64,000 nt of DNA from Marchantia polymorpha subsp. ruderalis (GCA_037833965.1 AP031354.1:9898001-9962000); one strand, 5' to 3'; positions 24,116 through 37,900 are shown, counted from the stretch's first letter. A program made the numbers and translations. Notes: generated by a model from the sequence alone, not told the origin.

Positions 24116-26500
24116 TGCTGCCCCCGACCGAATTTGGAAATTTCACCTAGAAAGTTTCCTCTCTGCGTCCGGATGGATCAGTTAACACCTTCTTCGATTT
24201 TCAGTTTCTCAAACCCATCGCCTGCTTTGAGCGAATTCTGTCTCTACTATTTGGATTGGCATTTGTCAAAAGTAAGGGTCGTGGATCGAGAGAGACTTAT
24301 AAGATTGGTCTGTCTATCAGCATCAACAGGCGACGGCTTAGCTTCCTCTGCTAAGCGAGATGTTCCGTGAAGGTGTGATGATGCCGGATATGGCATGACA
24401 GGCGGTATTTATGTCTTTGTTGTCACCCGAGGTTTGAGGTTTCGATCGAGCTTAACCTCTCGGCAGGTGTGCACAATTAGTCCGGTGGAATTCAGGAGGG
24501 GTGCACCTTGCACAGATCAAGGAAACGACCGCTTCCTGGACATTGATTGTGTGATGCTATCGCTGCGTGTCTTTAGTCAGCTCCGCACATGCACTTTCTG
24601 TCTCGGTCCACGTTAAGCTAGCGAGGTGCCAACACAATCAGGGCAGATCAACTTTCCGGTCGCCATTGAACAAACATTATCACGAGTCCAGGTGATCACA
24701 GGGGACGGTTGCCAGAGATTTTTTTACACAATTCTTCCTGCACTTTTAATCCTCGTTGTTCTCTAAACTCGATCGCTGTCCCACCGCAGCAACAGTTTCA
24801 TGTATCTGACATATTCTGAGATTTATATAAAATTCTGAGAAACTTCAATGAAAGTCGTCTTGTTCCCTTCCATATTCCGGACATAACAGAACTCGCTCTA
24901 TTCCAAAGTCAGAGCTCCCTGGTCCATGAGAATAATCAAAAGTCCGTTCAGAATTCTGTACATTGCATACGTTTCCAAGATATAGCTGACTGTCTCATTT
25001 CCATTTGAGAATTTCTCTGCAGAATATAGGAACTTCGTGACGATATTCTTGCTCGCCATCTGATGCTCTCCGTTTAATGAATTGTAAGGAAGCAATCCAA
25101 GTCACAATCTGCGCACTTGTAACGTTGTTTCTTTTCACCTCAGGCAGACACCGATTGCGAACACAGTAGATCCTTCACCGAGTCCGCCCTCGATGCCATC
25201 TGGAAGAAGCTCCCTGATGGCTTGTCCAAACGAGAAGAACGGTGAACCCAGTCCGAAGTAGCAATGAAGCCCAGAATACCGCTTTTCTGTGAATCGAACG
25301 TCGGCTGGGCAGTCAGTCAGTGATGGAGCACGCTCGAGGCAGCAGCAGCAGCAATTCCAACACTCCACTTGAAGAAGTTGTAGTCCTCAGTTGTATGAAC
25401 GTCAACTGATGGAAATTGCTGCAGCAGAAGCAGCAGCAGCAGGTCTGTGAAGACCAGTTGATATTCCAGCCCGAAGGTTTGCATGGATCAAACGCATTCG
25501 GGACAGGGACGAGTGAGACGAGTGAGAGAGGCTGCTAATCCGCAGAGTCGAAGCCCAAGCGCAGGAATCTGAGGCCTTGTTCGTTATAAGCAGCTGCAAG
25601 TGGGGGAGGCGGATTTGTGAACGAACTGGGAGGATGACGACCACGAGATGCCCTGTGTCGGCACGTGCTGTCTATGCGCCCGACACACGCCCCCACAAGC
25701 TGCGAATCATGCCCGTACTGGCCCGAATTGGAAGGTTCCATTTTCTCGTCTCGATTCTCGTCTCGATTCTCGTCTTCTGAATCAGCCAGAAGTTGTTATC
25801 ACTATAATCACATACACCCATCACCTCTCGGCCATTGCATACACAATGCTTGTAACTTGTTTTCTACTAATTACCTCTAAAAAGCATTTCAGTAAGCAAT
25901 GGTGCCGTATCATTGCTTCACTTGGGCTCCAAACGCAGATATTATAAGAGTGTTCTTGAGGTTCCGTCCCAGTGGCAAGAGAAATAAGAATAGTCAAGAG
26001 TAACTCGTTGACTACACTGAGCACATTAAGTATTTAAGGTCAATCGGATGACATCTAATTGATGGAACTTTCGAGACTCAGCGTGGACGATAGCTTGAGA
26101 CAATGAAGATAATGAAATCCGCACCGAATTCTGAGACTTTTGTATTATACGAGTACAGGACAAACAGAACAAGTTAATTATAGATTGTTTCTACCTGAAC
26201 GTTTCCTGTTGTTAAAAAAAACTTCATCGAGCTGTTTCTACGTGCAGTGGTCACCTTCTGTAGTATCATGCTCGTTGCAATCAAGTGTTTCTCTCTACCA
26301 TAAATTGGAGGTCTATGATCTGCCATCACCTCCCTGAAATCTCTAACATTTCATGAGAGTTGTCGAAGAAAATGCAGTGAATATGACATATATGTGCTCA
26401 CAGGACTTTGATGGCTTTGTAACCGTTGTGAGTTATAGATCAAGTCTTTTCATTTGTGTAGTGTAGGATATATACTTCTTGGCAGTAGTCAATGTTGGTT
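24116..26500. other. Upstream of permease; intergenic
   Basis: The first few hundred bases should be the promoter and 5' leader of the permease (transcribed leftward). Small CAG/CTG-type runs occur near 25340-25355 and 25421-25440, and a 12-bp TCTCGTCTCGAT-like repeat near 25745-25775. No gene, RNA or element is recognisable. Confidence 0.5.
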
Positions 26501-26509
26501 TGAATATCG

Positions 26510-26550
26510 TTAATTAAATCTAACATTTTAAATGTTAGATTAATTAAATC
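26510..26550. repeat. Short palindrome inside 11-bp direct repeats
   Basis: TTAATTAAATC occurs at 26510-26520 and again at 26540-26550. Between and overlapping them, ATCTAACATTT (26518-26528) and AAATGTTAGAT (26530-26540) form an inverted repeat around one unpaired T. The layout resembles a tiny inverted-repeat insertion with target duplication, but in such AT-rich DNA chance is possible. Confidence 0.6.
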
Positions 26551-29500
26551 AACACAAAATTAGATTTTTCAAAAAAATGCATTGATGTTTTTGCAATCTC
26601 GAAAATATATGTCACATTTTGTTTTAATTTTAAAAAAAAAAAACTGGTAAAAAAACTTATTTAACATTTGAGTAATTACAACTTGTGACCAGCAAGCAAC
26701 GACAAACTGCTGCGGCGAATAGAGTGCACCGGATCGCTTGGACTGCGAGAACCGATGCTACTTCCATGTGGGGGCACAACAGTTGTAGGTTACTGCCATG
26801 TCGGTTGCACTGCACCTTGCCTGCACGGACAGAAACGTTGTTACGGTTAGAGTGCATCTCATTGTGTTCAAATACTCTCTAATCCCAGCTCTTAATGGAG
26901 TGGCGGTGTCTCTTCGTTTATGCGAGTGGTTTTTTAACCCAAAAGCATGAAGTATCAGAGGATCTATTGGGAGGTTTTTGTTGATTGACCGTTACTTACA
27001 GCTTTTATCACACGAATTACAATCCTAGCCAAGTTTCAGCAAAAAAATATTGTTGGCAGGAATTATTACACTCTTTTGGAACGTAAACTGGTATCATCAT
27101 GGATTTGGTACATTCTTTCGGCGTTGTTGAGGACCATAAATTCGAAACTCTTCATGACAAGAAATGTAGAGTTTCTTGTCCTTCTTAGTACCGAGGACGA
27201 TGAAAATCAACCACAATTGCGGAGACCATGATCACCCAAACACATGGCATTAATGGTGGAAACGCGGAGTCCAAGTCGAGTTTGTGCAAGGTTTTTTTTA
27301 GTATATTGCTTTGATATTCTATGCAAAGTAAAGTAAGCTTATAAATGATTTTAATTTAATTTTAATTTGTTCTTAAATATTTTGAAAAAAAAATTATTGT
27401 TCAAAATTTTAGCTGAAAAAAATCATCTTAAATGATAAATTTATCAGTTCCATTTTTTGTTTTGTTTATAATTGATAATTAAAAACTTTAAGATTTTGAT
27501 ATTCTATTTAATATAACGTACAAATTTTACCCTTATGGCCAAATAATGTATTGTGGATAAATTATAAACTCTTAATCAAACTAGAGTTATCTTGATTTTA
27601 CTAGAGGTTATAATCTACTTTTCATTCTCATTAGTGCAGTTTTTTTAGATCAATGAATGTTTTTTTGCAACTTCATTGAGATTTTGTAAATTTTTTGGCA
27701 ATTTATTTGTAATCTTTGAAAGAAAATGATGAAAATATCTGTCATTCAATCGTACTAGCTACACATGAGTTTTTTAGTGGGAAATTTCAAGTAAACAGTG
27801 ATTATATAATGATTTGTTAAAGTTGGAGAGCAAAATTAGCATATATGCTCATGTTTTGGATGATGTTATGAATTGAATGAGAATTTTGAAAGATCAATTA
27901 TTGCCATTCCAAAAACTTGCAACCTTGACAATTTTTTCTAGATTCACAATTGGATTTAATTGAGAATGTATTGATCTCTGATGACAAATAAAATTTGATA
28001 ATTTAAATTGCGAGATTGAGCTTATAACAGTGGTTACAATTTTGGCTACAAAAATTTTATCTAAAAAAAATCTAAATCAGATTAGATTCTGATCACACAT
28101 GATAATGTTACTTTTGCATTGAAGAAAGTGACAATTGCATAATTATAACAAGATGAATACATTAAATATTAGCATAATCTTTAGTGATATATTCTAGTGT
28201 GACAACTTTTTGTTTAAAGTTTGGTAGGTTTAAACTTGTGAGATTTTTATGCTAGGTAAAAAAAATACATTTGTTCTTTATACATGAAATTTGAGCAATA
28301 ATTGAAAGTTTAAATTTTATGAGCTTCAAAAATTTTATGATAACATCCCAATTACTTAAATTCACTAAGATTATCTTGAAATTTATTTGTAGCCAAATGA
28401 TTAAGGCAATTTTTTGAATCAATATCAATAATATAAAGCTAGTTTGAGTATTAAACATACAAACAAACTTCTAAATTTTCATCTACATCAAGTTTCATCA
28501 ATTAATAAAAATAAAAAATAACATTTTTTTCATCCAAAATCGTTTATGCAATTGTTACATTTATTGTGAGTGAGACAGATTAAGGTCAAAAAAATTTAAA
28601 AAATATATTGAAATACATAGTTTATTTTTTATAAACAAAATTAACAATATCTTTAAAATCTATAATCAATTTGAGTTATTTTAAACTAAACTTGAGGTTA
28701 TTTAAAATAGATATATAGTTATATTAAAGTAAATTATTTGTATTTGTTATGTTAACTATTTGTGTGTAGTAGGTAGAGAATCAATGTATTAATCAATAGC
28801 AACCGTCATCAATCCCTGAGCTTGTTAGGTACGGATTGAATGTATTTGTTACTTTGTTAGTTGAGAACAGATGCCAACAATATGTCCATGATCATGAATT
28901 TTGGCTATTCATGAATTTGACATTATTATTTATGGATGTTCAAGAATGATTATTTTTTTTCAAATGGATATGAATATTCATAGCTTTCAAATGAGTATGA
29001 ATCCATGTTCATCAATATTGGTTGAGATTTTATTACTAACCTATTTTTCATGTCAATATACTCTATTAACATGACACTTGCGTTGAACTCATGAAATGCA
29101 AAAAAAATATGCATTGCGCAAATTAAATTGTTCCATGCTTGCACCAAAGAATATATGTGAATCTTTAAAACATCAGCTCTTGAAATTATACAATCGTGTT
29201 TATGAGATGAAGATATCTATATCTAGTTCACTCCATGCACAAGTGATGGAGAAGAAACTAAAAATACATTTTTTTGATTGACGTGGATCGGAAGCAATTT
29301 GTGTAGCATGCATGGACACAAGTAAAGTTATGGATGGAGATAGATTGTTGCCGATAATTATGATCTGGATAGGATTACAAATTTGAAGTAAAGTGTTTGA
29401 CTTTGATAGATAGCGACATGTTAGCAATATGTGTGTTGGTTAGATAAAAATTGAGTGTGTTAGCTAACAGCAACATGTAGGCAATACATGTACTTGAATC

Positions 29501-29697
29501 TTGTAAATTAAATGTGATAAAGTGATACATTAGCAATCAATTCAAATTCATCTTTTCGCAATCATCATTTTTGTAGATTTTATTTCATTTTGATAGACAA
29601 AAAATGACTTAGATTGAGATCGTACATTTTTTATTAATGCCAATAAATATCAATATTATGTGTCGCAAATAATTTCTTATATATACTCATATTTATA

Positions 29698-29740
29698 TTT
29701 ATATATATATATATATACATACATATATACACACACACAT
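29698..29740. repeat. TA/CA compound microsatellite
   Basis: A TA run passes into CATACATATATACACACACA-type sequence within the AT-rich desert. Confidence 0.85.
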
Positions 29741-32700
29741 TTATGCTATAAGATGTAAGCTTATTGATGATAATTTATAATAAATGCGGGTTTAATTTTT
29801 TATGTAAAATTTTAATTCTTTAGATTTTTTTTAAAAAAAAATTGAAATAGTATTTTTTCTCATAAAATGATATTTTTACGCAAAACATGAAAAATTATAT
29901 TGCTGCAAAAAATATTATTTAAAGATGTATTTTTTTTCTTATCACAATTTGAAACACAAGATTAAATTTTTGTTTTTAAAAAATACTGACCGTGCAAAAT
30001 TTCCAATAGAATTTGAAAAAATGAAAAATGTGCTTAGGCAATTTATTTTAGCATAAAAATTTAGGCTAAAATCGTTAATATGGTCTTTGGCTATTGATTT
30101 CATTTGATTTTCAAAATGTATTAAATTCTTTGATATTTTTTAAATCATTTATTTCTTGAATCATAAAAAAATAATTGATTGAAGTTATTATTTGTATATT
30201 TTCACACAATAGATGTCATATTTCATATTGATTTTTAAATGTGCAAATGACATGCATAGTTTAACATATAATTCAATTCATGTAACTTAAAAATTAAATT
30301 TCAGTTAGAATAATTTTTTATAAACTCAAATTATAAAAAGAGTGTGAATGATTTCAAACAGTTTGTATTGAAGATTTGAAAAATATAAGTGGTTGATGTT
30401 ATTAAGGGGAATCTTGATAATTTAGATCTAAGAACAAGCAAAAGTTCTGATAGAAATATAGCAGGCTCTCCATCATCCAAAATTTGAATTGCAAATAATT
30501 TGAGGTGACTGTGATTTTTAAGTATATGATAAAATATGGTGATTTTATCTGCAATAATTTTTACTCATGACACAATGTTCACAATTTTTAAGTTTATTTT
30601 ACCTAAATCAAAAAATAACCTATTTCGCCAATTAAAATCAATTTACCATCAATTATCTCTACAATACCTTAATGAAACATAAAGCATCTCAAACTGAAAT
30701 ACAATAGATTCAACTTCACCATAAACGGTTATTATTCTAATCAGTAATAAATCTCAATGCTTGTGTCTATTTATTATACTCTTTACCATCGATTTTCATC
30801 TCAACTACAATTATTTGAAGTTTCAACTCAGAGTTTATAGAATCTAGCAATCAAGACAAAGACGAGCACAACGGGCAAACAATGCGACTGAGGGTTTGGT
30901 GATAATATCTCAGCATTTGATTGTTGCCCTCACTAGCTTGCCGTCCCCTCCTCGCCTCGCACACCAGTAGAGCAATGTTACGTGTGCAGACCAGAATGTG
31001 AGTCTCATCGGCGCTGGGTTTTGCAGATTGAACAAAGGCAATCAAAAACCAAAGCCAGAGAGTCTGCACTCACAATCATAGGAACGCGCGTTCGGTTTAT
31101 TTCTCCGTGAAAACGAGGGGCGACGTTAGAACAAAAGGCTTTTGTTCCTTCGCACCAGGATGTCTAAGCTCGCATGTTCAGAGAAATTCTTTTGCTTGGT
31201 GCCTCGTCTGCGCTCAGGTTGTGGCCTCATTCGCAGCGACTACTACGAACAAGGTGAACAATTCGGTCTCTGCAGTGGTTATTCGTTACTGCGGATCGTT
31301 TGTTGCCCTCAATCGCAAATCGAGTACGTTCAGATATCAATTGTCACGAACTCTCCACAATAAACGGAAACAGCGAGCAAGTATGTGATTCATTTCCGTG
31401 AAGCAACATAAATATAATGATAATAATGAATCATGAAAATCTAATTTGTTTAAATAAGAAATATGATCCAGTTTTTTTAGATACCTAAGTAATGGAATTA
31501 TTATAACTATATTAATTAGGATAGATGATGATAACAACATTAAATCCAAAATAATTAATCATCATTCCATCTTCTTACTTACAATTTTGAGTTTCATTTC
31601 AAAATGGGTGGAGGAAGAAGGTTGGAATGTCGATCATACTAGAGAAAGAATCATGAAGGTTATGTACGAATAAGATTAATTGATGGATCTAATAAATGTT
31701 ACAGATAAAGCCGTTGACATTTTACAACATATAGTAATCAGTCTAGTAGTTTATGTTACATATATGAATACAAATGCAAGAGAAAACATTTATGTATATA
31801 GGAAATTAGTTAGATTTTTATTGAGATATTTTACATTTAGAAATCTTTGGCTCGTTGAAATCGCATCAAAAATTTGATGTTTGCTAATATGTACAGGGCA
31901 AGTAAAAACTTTGATGCCAATGCAAGGATGGATGTATGAAGATTCAATATAGTTGAAGAAGCAAAGACTTTATTTCCACGGCAATAAGTTAATGTATGCC
32001 CAAAAACTGCGAGAAGAAGTTTGTAAAATAAACACTTTGTATCAAACAGAAACAATTGGAGAAAGTTTACCATACACTTTACACAAAGTAACGATCATTC
32101 TAGTGATGTATAATTTCTTTTTTGGAAAAAATTGAAGAATCATATGATAGAAGAAGCGAAGTATGTAGGTTTTGACTTCTTTATGCAACTCTCTGAGTTC
32201 AATCTAAGTTGAAAGATTACAATCTTACATATATCACATCAATGTAATCAATGTAAATGTAAATGTAAAATATATAGCATCATTGACTTGGAAGGGCGAA
32301 CTTACAAGAGCTGAATGTTTCCCGGGCGCAAGCTCGTAAACAACCTGGTCATTTAAATACTCTGCAGCAAAACGTTAAAAAGATAACGTGTTCACAAAAA
32401 TAGGGATGGAGAGTCCTCGAATGACTAAAGTGACCAAGCTTGTCGTTATAAGTCATAGTTATCTTCACAAGTACTTTGAAACTAGTCAAGTAGGCCACCG
32501 CAATGTCCATCTAGATTATACAGTCTTACTTATATCCTAGCCACTCAAGAAAAAGCACTTCCACAATTCTCGCAAAACTGAGGAGATCCTGTCCATCTAA
32601 TATTTCGAAAATAACACAATCTTTCTTAACTAATTAGAATTTCCAATTTTTCCAATATGTGAGAGAATCCTTTGCTGACATCACTCGTGAGGAAAGGGCT

Positions 32701-32969
32701 AATACTAAAAAGTTTGACAGTTGCAAAGCAAAATTATGGTAATTGTGAGAAATTTCAATTCTCTGCATATATGAGATAGTAAGACAATTTTTTTCAATTG
32801 AGCTCCTATTTCACCAACACTTTGCGTATCTAACCTGTATTATGATAAGTATCAAATTGACATGAAATGAAGATGTTAACTGTGCACATTTGCTACTAAA
32901 TAGAAAAGAAAGCTATACAGATTATTGAAATAGATCTCGGTTATTTGGAAATTGAATTTCTGAGAATAT

Positions 32970-34220
32970 CTAGACTACGGTCATAAAAATGTGCGGAATC
33001 GGGTTCTGCCCTTGCTGTCTATCAAGCCTGAACTTCCATACTTTGAAGCCTCCGGGACCCACCTCCTGGAAATAATTCTTCACGTCATACAAACCATCGT
33101 AAAAGTAGATATATCCAGATGGACTCTGAAGTACTTGACACCCATCAAAATTTATTGCAGCGTCTCCTTTCATCACCTCAATTCCGCGAATAACCCTTAC
33201 ACTCAAGCCAAGATCGCAGCTATTCTTAAGGGCCAGGTTACCCCTCACCAAAACTTGATGAGACTTGTTGCTGCCCTGACCGGTATACACGAGAGTTTCT
33301 CCTTCGTGCTTATTCTGATATCCACCACCACGAACAGAGACTACGCTCACAGCTACTGGCAAGGTATTCCCTTGGGTGTCATAATACTTTGTCTTACTTG
33401 CGCTTATGAAGTCTATTCCAGCTTGAACTTGACGATGAAGTCCCACAAGGAGTAGCTCTATACGGTAAAAGAAGTAGTCTCCAACTTCAGTTCCAGGAAT
33501 TGACCCCATCACTACTGGGTTTTCACTCCCTTTCCGAATATTCATCTGTTTCTCCACATAGGCATAAGCTTTGAGGTCTGCTCTCAGTCGTCCTGCTCCT
33601 TGTACTGTTCCAAACCTCCTTATCCGCATGTCTTCCTGTTCTGATAACATCCTTCTCCTTTCATGGTACATCTGTCGCCGCTTGTTGAGTTTCATCCTTG
33701 GACTCAATGAGGAGAAGTCCAAAACATCTGCAGGCTCGGCTATCTGAGTCTTATGGAAGGACTGACTCGTGTCGGATAGATCGACGTTACTATCAGATCG
33801 ATTGAAATCCGAGTAGGGTTGTCGTTGGGCAACACCCCTGGTGTTCTCCAAGTCTTGTCTGTCAATAAGTGAGTCTGATTCGGCATCTGACATAACCGTG
33901 ATGGGTGGATCTTTCGCCATCCATTTCTGTTCCGGTCCAAGAACCACAACTGTCTCTCCTCTCTTCCCTTTCCGCCCTGGTATTATCACGAAACGCGTCG
34001 GATCATCATGAGCTCTGACTCGTAGACCTGGAACACGTTGTCGCACAAGATGAGACTTCGACGTTGCTCCGTTTCCTCCAATGCTCCTCTCCTCCGCTGC
34101 ACCTTCCTTCACTTCTTGACATCTTTCTCGTGACTCCCGGTCTTCGGAACTCATACCGAAGTTTTCACGTTCATCCGATAAGAAATCTGTTATCGCGTCA
34201 TCGAAGTCACGAGGTCCCAT
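32970..34220 (-). CDS. SUVH-like SRA-domain protein lacking pre-SET/SET
   Basis: Single-exon minus-strand gene, 416 aa. Residues about 236-408 form a full SRA (SET- and RING-associated, YDG) domain: GSIPGTEVGDYFFYRIELLL, LHRQVQAGIDFI, GGGYQNKHEGETLVYTGQG, VRGNLALKNSC, VRVIRG and YFYDGLYDVKNYF. SRA domains bind methylated cytosine. Upstream residues 200-220 (RRFGTVQGAGRLRADLKA) match the segment before the SRA in SU(VAR)3-9-type SUVH methyltransferases rather than VIM/ORTH proteins. The N-terminus (1-195) is charged and low in hydrophobics, with basic patches near 82-87 and 180-190. SUVH proteins normally continue into cysteine-rich pre-SET and catalytic SET domains; here a stop follows six residues after the SRA, and the downstream DNA is AT-rich non-coding. 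No PHD or RING is visible. It is therefore a reader without a writer: a truncated SUVH gene, or a domesticated SRA-only protein. The frame is intact over its whole length, which argues against an old pseudogene. Confidence 0.88.
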   Translation of the reverse strand: MGPRDFDDAITDFLSDERENFGMSSEDRESRERCQEVKEGAAEERSIGGNGATSKSHLVRQRVPGLRVRAHDDPTRFVIIPGRKGKRGETVVVLGPEQKWMAKDPPITVMSDAESDSLIDRQDLENTRGVAQRQPYSDFNRSDSNVDLSDTSQSFHKTQIAEPADVLDFSSLSPRMKLNKRRQMYHERRRMLSEQEDMRIRRFGTVQGAGRLRADLKAYAYVEKQMNIRKGSENPVVMGSIPGTEVGDYFFYRIELLLVGLHRQVQAGIDFISASKTKYYDTQGNTLPVAVSVVSVRGGGYQNKHEGETLVYTGQGSNKSHQVLVRGNLALKNSCDLGLSVRVIRGIEVMKGDAAINFDGCQVLQSPSGYIYFYDGLYDVKNYFQEVGPGGFKVWKFRLDRQQGQNPIPHIFMTVV

Positions 34221-34397
34221 AGCTGAAGAGTTCTAGTCGTCAGGAAGAATAGAGAAGCTCGTTTGCTCCATCACTGAGGACGACAACAACAAGAACGTCA
34301 TCGAAGTCACGAGGTCTTCTAGCTGAAGAGTACTAGTCGGCAGCAAGAATAGAGAAGCTCGTTTCCTCCATCACTGAGGACGACGACAACAAGAACG
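34198..34397. repeat. 100-bp tandem duplication at the SRA gene start
   Basis: TCGAAGTCACGAGGTC occurs at 34201 and 34301, and the following sequence is near-identical over the full 100-bp period (AGAATAGAGAAGCTCGTTT, then CCATCACTGAGGACGAC in both). The copy at lower coordinates contains the start codon (complement of 34218-34220). In the distal copy the corresponding triplet is altered, so only one start is available. The distal copy should lie in the 5' leader. Confidence 0.92.
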
Positions 34398-34934
34398 CCA
34401 ACCACAACTTCATCTGCTTCTTGCTAACGTCTCGAGAACAATCGTAACGTCTCACGAACAATGCGTCCATCTTCTCGCGTCAATCTCCGTCTGAGCAGCA
34501 ACGAGCCCTTCATCTTCATCTTCCCAGACCACGCGCCAACAAGCGTTCGACCTTCGTCTTGTCACATCGTCCATCGATTCCTCGACGGTGGTGTGCTTGA
34601 GATTCAATTCAAAAAATGAGCTGACTCGGTGTATGAGATTGTGTTTGAAAATTGTATTAAACATGATCTTTTACATTTATTTTTTATATATACATACTCT
34701 ATGATATCATTACTTAACAGCTGTACAGATACAGTCGTATGATACAGTAAGTGGGGTAACATTTTCCACTCTTGTGTTGCTTCAAGGTTCCGTAGCGTGA
34801 GATAGAAATCGACCAGAGTTTTCTTTCCCCTTTTTCTCTTTCTTTAGATAACAAGAAGCTTTCATCTCATTCCTTACCATCACTTCAATACCGAGTGATG
34901 AGGAGGCATGTAATTACACAAGAATTCATGTTTT

Positions 34935-34937
<3 letters not shown>

Positions 34938-34971
<34 letters not shown>
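34938..34971. repeat. AT dinucleotide microsatellite
   Basis: Uninterrupted TA run of about 34 bp upstream of the SRA gene. Confidence 0.95.
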
Positions 34972-34974
<3 letters not shown>

Positions 34975-37900
34975 AAACTATCCAAATTCATATATAAAGA
35001 ATTTGGAGAACTTACTCAAGATCAATGAGCACTCGTATTGAACAGTTATGAATTATCGTACTAACTCGGAATCAGCTGAGTAAAAACAACATCTTCGACA
35101 GTTATAGATTAATAACTTCTTGAAGTACCACCTTCCTGAAATTAAAATATTTGTACTTATCGAGATAGCTATGTATCCGAACTTCTATTTGTGGCGACCC
35201 GTGCTGCTCATGCATGTTGTGGACGCTCTCGCAAAAAGTTACCCTCAGTTGTATCTTTTGCTTCTTTTACTCATTATGTTGGATAGAGCTATAGGAGACA
35301 AACATCAAAATTATGTTGAGAATCTTACTACATTTCTAGAAGCTCATGAGAATGATCAACACTGTCAACTAATAATATATGACCTCGCCCCAACACAACT
35401 AATTTTTGAGGATTTCTACCATAGTTACTGCAATTTTGTATAGAATGATTTCACTTTGCATTTAATAGTTCTATCTTGGTCTATTTTTCTATAGGTTTTT
35501 TATATAACCAACAAAAATATTTAAAATTTCATAAATCAATAATTTGAGGTATTTCAAAAAAAAATGGAGCTTGAACTTTTTTTCCCTAATTCAATAAACA
35601 ATTTTTGTATTAAGTTAGTTTCTATTGATAAGAATATATCCATTATATTTTTAAAGATTGAAAATACATATGATCAATGTGCTATAGAATCACAAGAAAA
35701 CTTGAGAACTCACAAGTAATCAGATGTTGAGATTGAAATATATTGTTTGGCATTGTTTGGCATCACATACTATGTCCACGGGAACACAACAAATTTTAGT
35801 GTTATTACACTAAACTGTCAACGATGCTTTCGTAGCGATTTCTTTAAACTCACTGTGTTAACTAACCATACTGACCAAAAAACTTGAACTAACTTCTAAC
35901 AAACTATCATAAAAATAATGTCGTAGGGGCCTAACCTCCATAATTTATAGATTTACTCTCCAAGATTTAATAGAAAGAAACTTAACATATATTTTTACTT
36001 CAATTAGAGCTGATCAGATTTAAGACTTAACCAAAACATGATAAATTAAAACTATATAGAGTTAACAAATTTGCTAGAAAATTCTATTTGCTCTTTCAGT
36101 ATAAAACCTGCAAAGTAGCACAATTTTTTCTAAAACTTTCCAAATAGATAAGTTTGATCAATGTTTTAACTAGTTTGCAATTGTAATAAAATGGTACGTA
36201 TAGCTGAGCATTTGGAAATCAATCTAGTTAAGTCACCTGCACATGCACGAGACCTGCAGCTGTGTTGTGCTAGGTGGTTGGAGTCGCCGTTTGGGCCCTA
36301 GACCTCCTGCTCTTCAGCTACCTAGGCATTGCAATTTTCACCTTCGCATATCTTGAGAGGTTGACGGCGATGTTTAAACTGGTTCAAGAGCACAAGCGGT
36401 GCATTACTGGAATGCGATGCTCCACGTGTTGGGGCATCCAGGTTGTGGTATCACCTCCACGCTCTACTTCTTGGGCAAATCCTCTGAGCACGTGAGCTCC
36501 AATGTGAGAAAGAATAGCGAAGAGTGCAGCTGCAAGCAAACTGGTTCTTTCACCAGCACTTGGACCCGCCCATAATGTATCCATGAGCGAACGCTGAAGC
36601 TGAGGTCGCAAAATCAGAATCGCGCCGCGCGATGTCGCTGTGAGAAAGCGTTAAGCATCAACAACCTCAGAGAACGACAAAGAAGCTATTCTGGTTAGAT
36701 CGGCAAAAATAAAAATTCTTCATGAAACACCTCATTGACTCATCTGCTGATGAAAACTTGTGGGATTCATGATCACACAACTGCAAAAAATGCCATCCTG
36801 GACATGAGAATAGCCCAACGCTTACTGCTTGCTTATGCTAATATCTTGCTTTCAGTCTCTCTATCAAGACTACCGCTGTCTACTGCTTGTTAATTATAGG
36901 ATGGAATAAACACGCATTCGCACCACCATCTTCCAAATCCACAGACAGAACACTGCCGAACTCTACCAACAACCGCAACCAACAAAACATCCCTTGTCTG
37001 CTTCGCCACATAATTTAGTGGTTAGACAATACAAGGTCAGTCTGGGGTAAATAATTTTTTTTTTGATAAAACGATAAAAGTGTCAATATAAAAAATAGTG
37101 GCAGTTTAACCTAAGTCCGAAATAGCTTAAACTAACCTCAGTTAGCATCTAACAATTGGAAAAATACTACAACAAAAAATTCAATATGTGATATTTCCTT
37201 AGATATTATTTCAATCGATAAAAATTAAAATGTAAAATAAATCAATTTTTTTTTACCTAAGACCGAATTGTTTTTTAAAAAAAATTTCAAAATTCAAATG
37301 AAAATCATGATCTAACATATTTTTTCTAAACCATGTAAAAAATGTTTACTTTTGTATTTATTACGCTAGATTTATCTTGAATTATTTCATAACATATAAC
37401 ACATTTTCAAACTTTAGAAAGAAAAGTTTTAATCAATCCAGAAAAACAGTGAAAAAGATGAAATTTCCACCATTTTCCCTGAGAATATACAAAATATTCA
37501 ACATAGAATAGAAATGCATTGCCCTATCTTGTATACCTTCTAGTGTAAATATGTATCGTGTCATCGTATATTTAAATACGATAATATATATGTGATTGTA
37601 TTTATTTCAACTCATTTGTGGTGAATACTCAAACATAAAAATAATAAATATCTCATCTGTAGCTCATGCATAAGATAGAAGATGTACTTTAATATCTACT
37701 TCCATCCAGTTGACAATTAGCATCAGTCTTTGAATCCGGCCTACGGTCTGATCATGTTCATATTCATGTTTTCTCATTAGGAATTTATAAAAATAGGAAT
37801 GTCATCATTCCATGAGTTACGGTTCACATACTCTCTACAATCAAAATAATACTCCATTTTAATGTATTTTACTTGGAGATGATTTTAGTGTTTGAGGTCA

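Larger units (their letters stand above)
26501..32969. other. AT-rich desert
   Basis: Very AT-rich with homopolymer A and T runs and no frame I can connect to a protein family. A more GC-balanced islet at about 30.85-31.4 kb carries only short overlapping frames. Base composition suggests heterochromatic or old repeat DNA; no intact element is recognisable. It contains a small palindrome at 26510-26550 and a TA/CA microsatellite near 29.7 kb. Confidence 0.5.

Noticed and set aside
32991..33455. 154-codon plus-strand frame
   Set aside because: It is antisense to the SRA coding sequence, which is clearly the real gene.
36274..36611. Hydrophobic plus-strand and opposing minus-strand frames
   Set aside because: Short, mutually overlapping, with no family resemblance or splice support.
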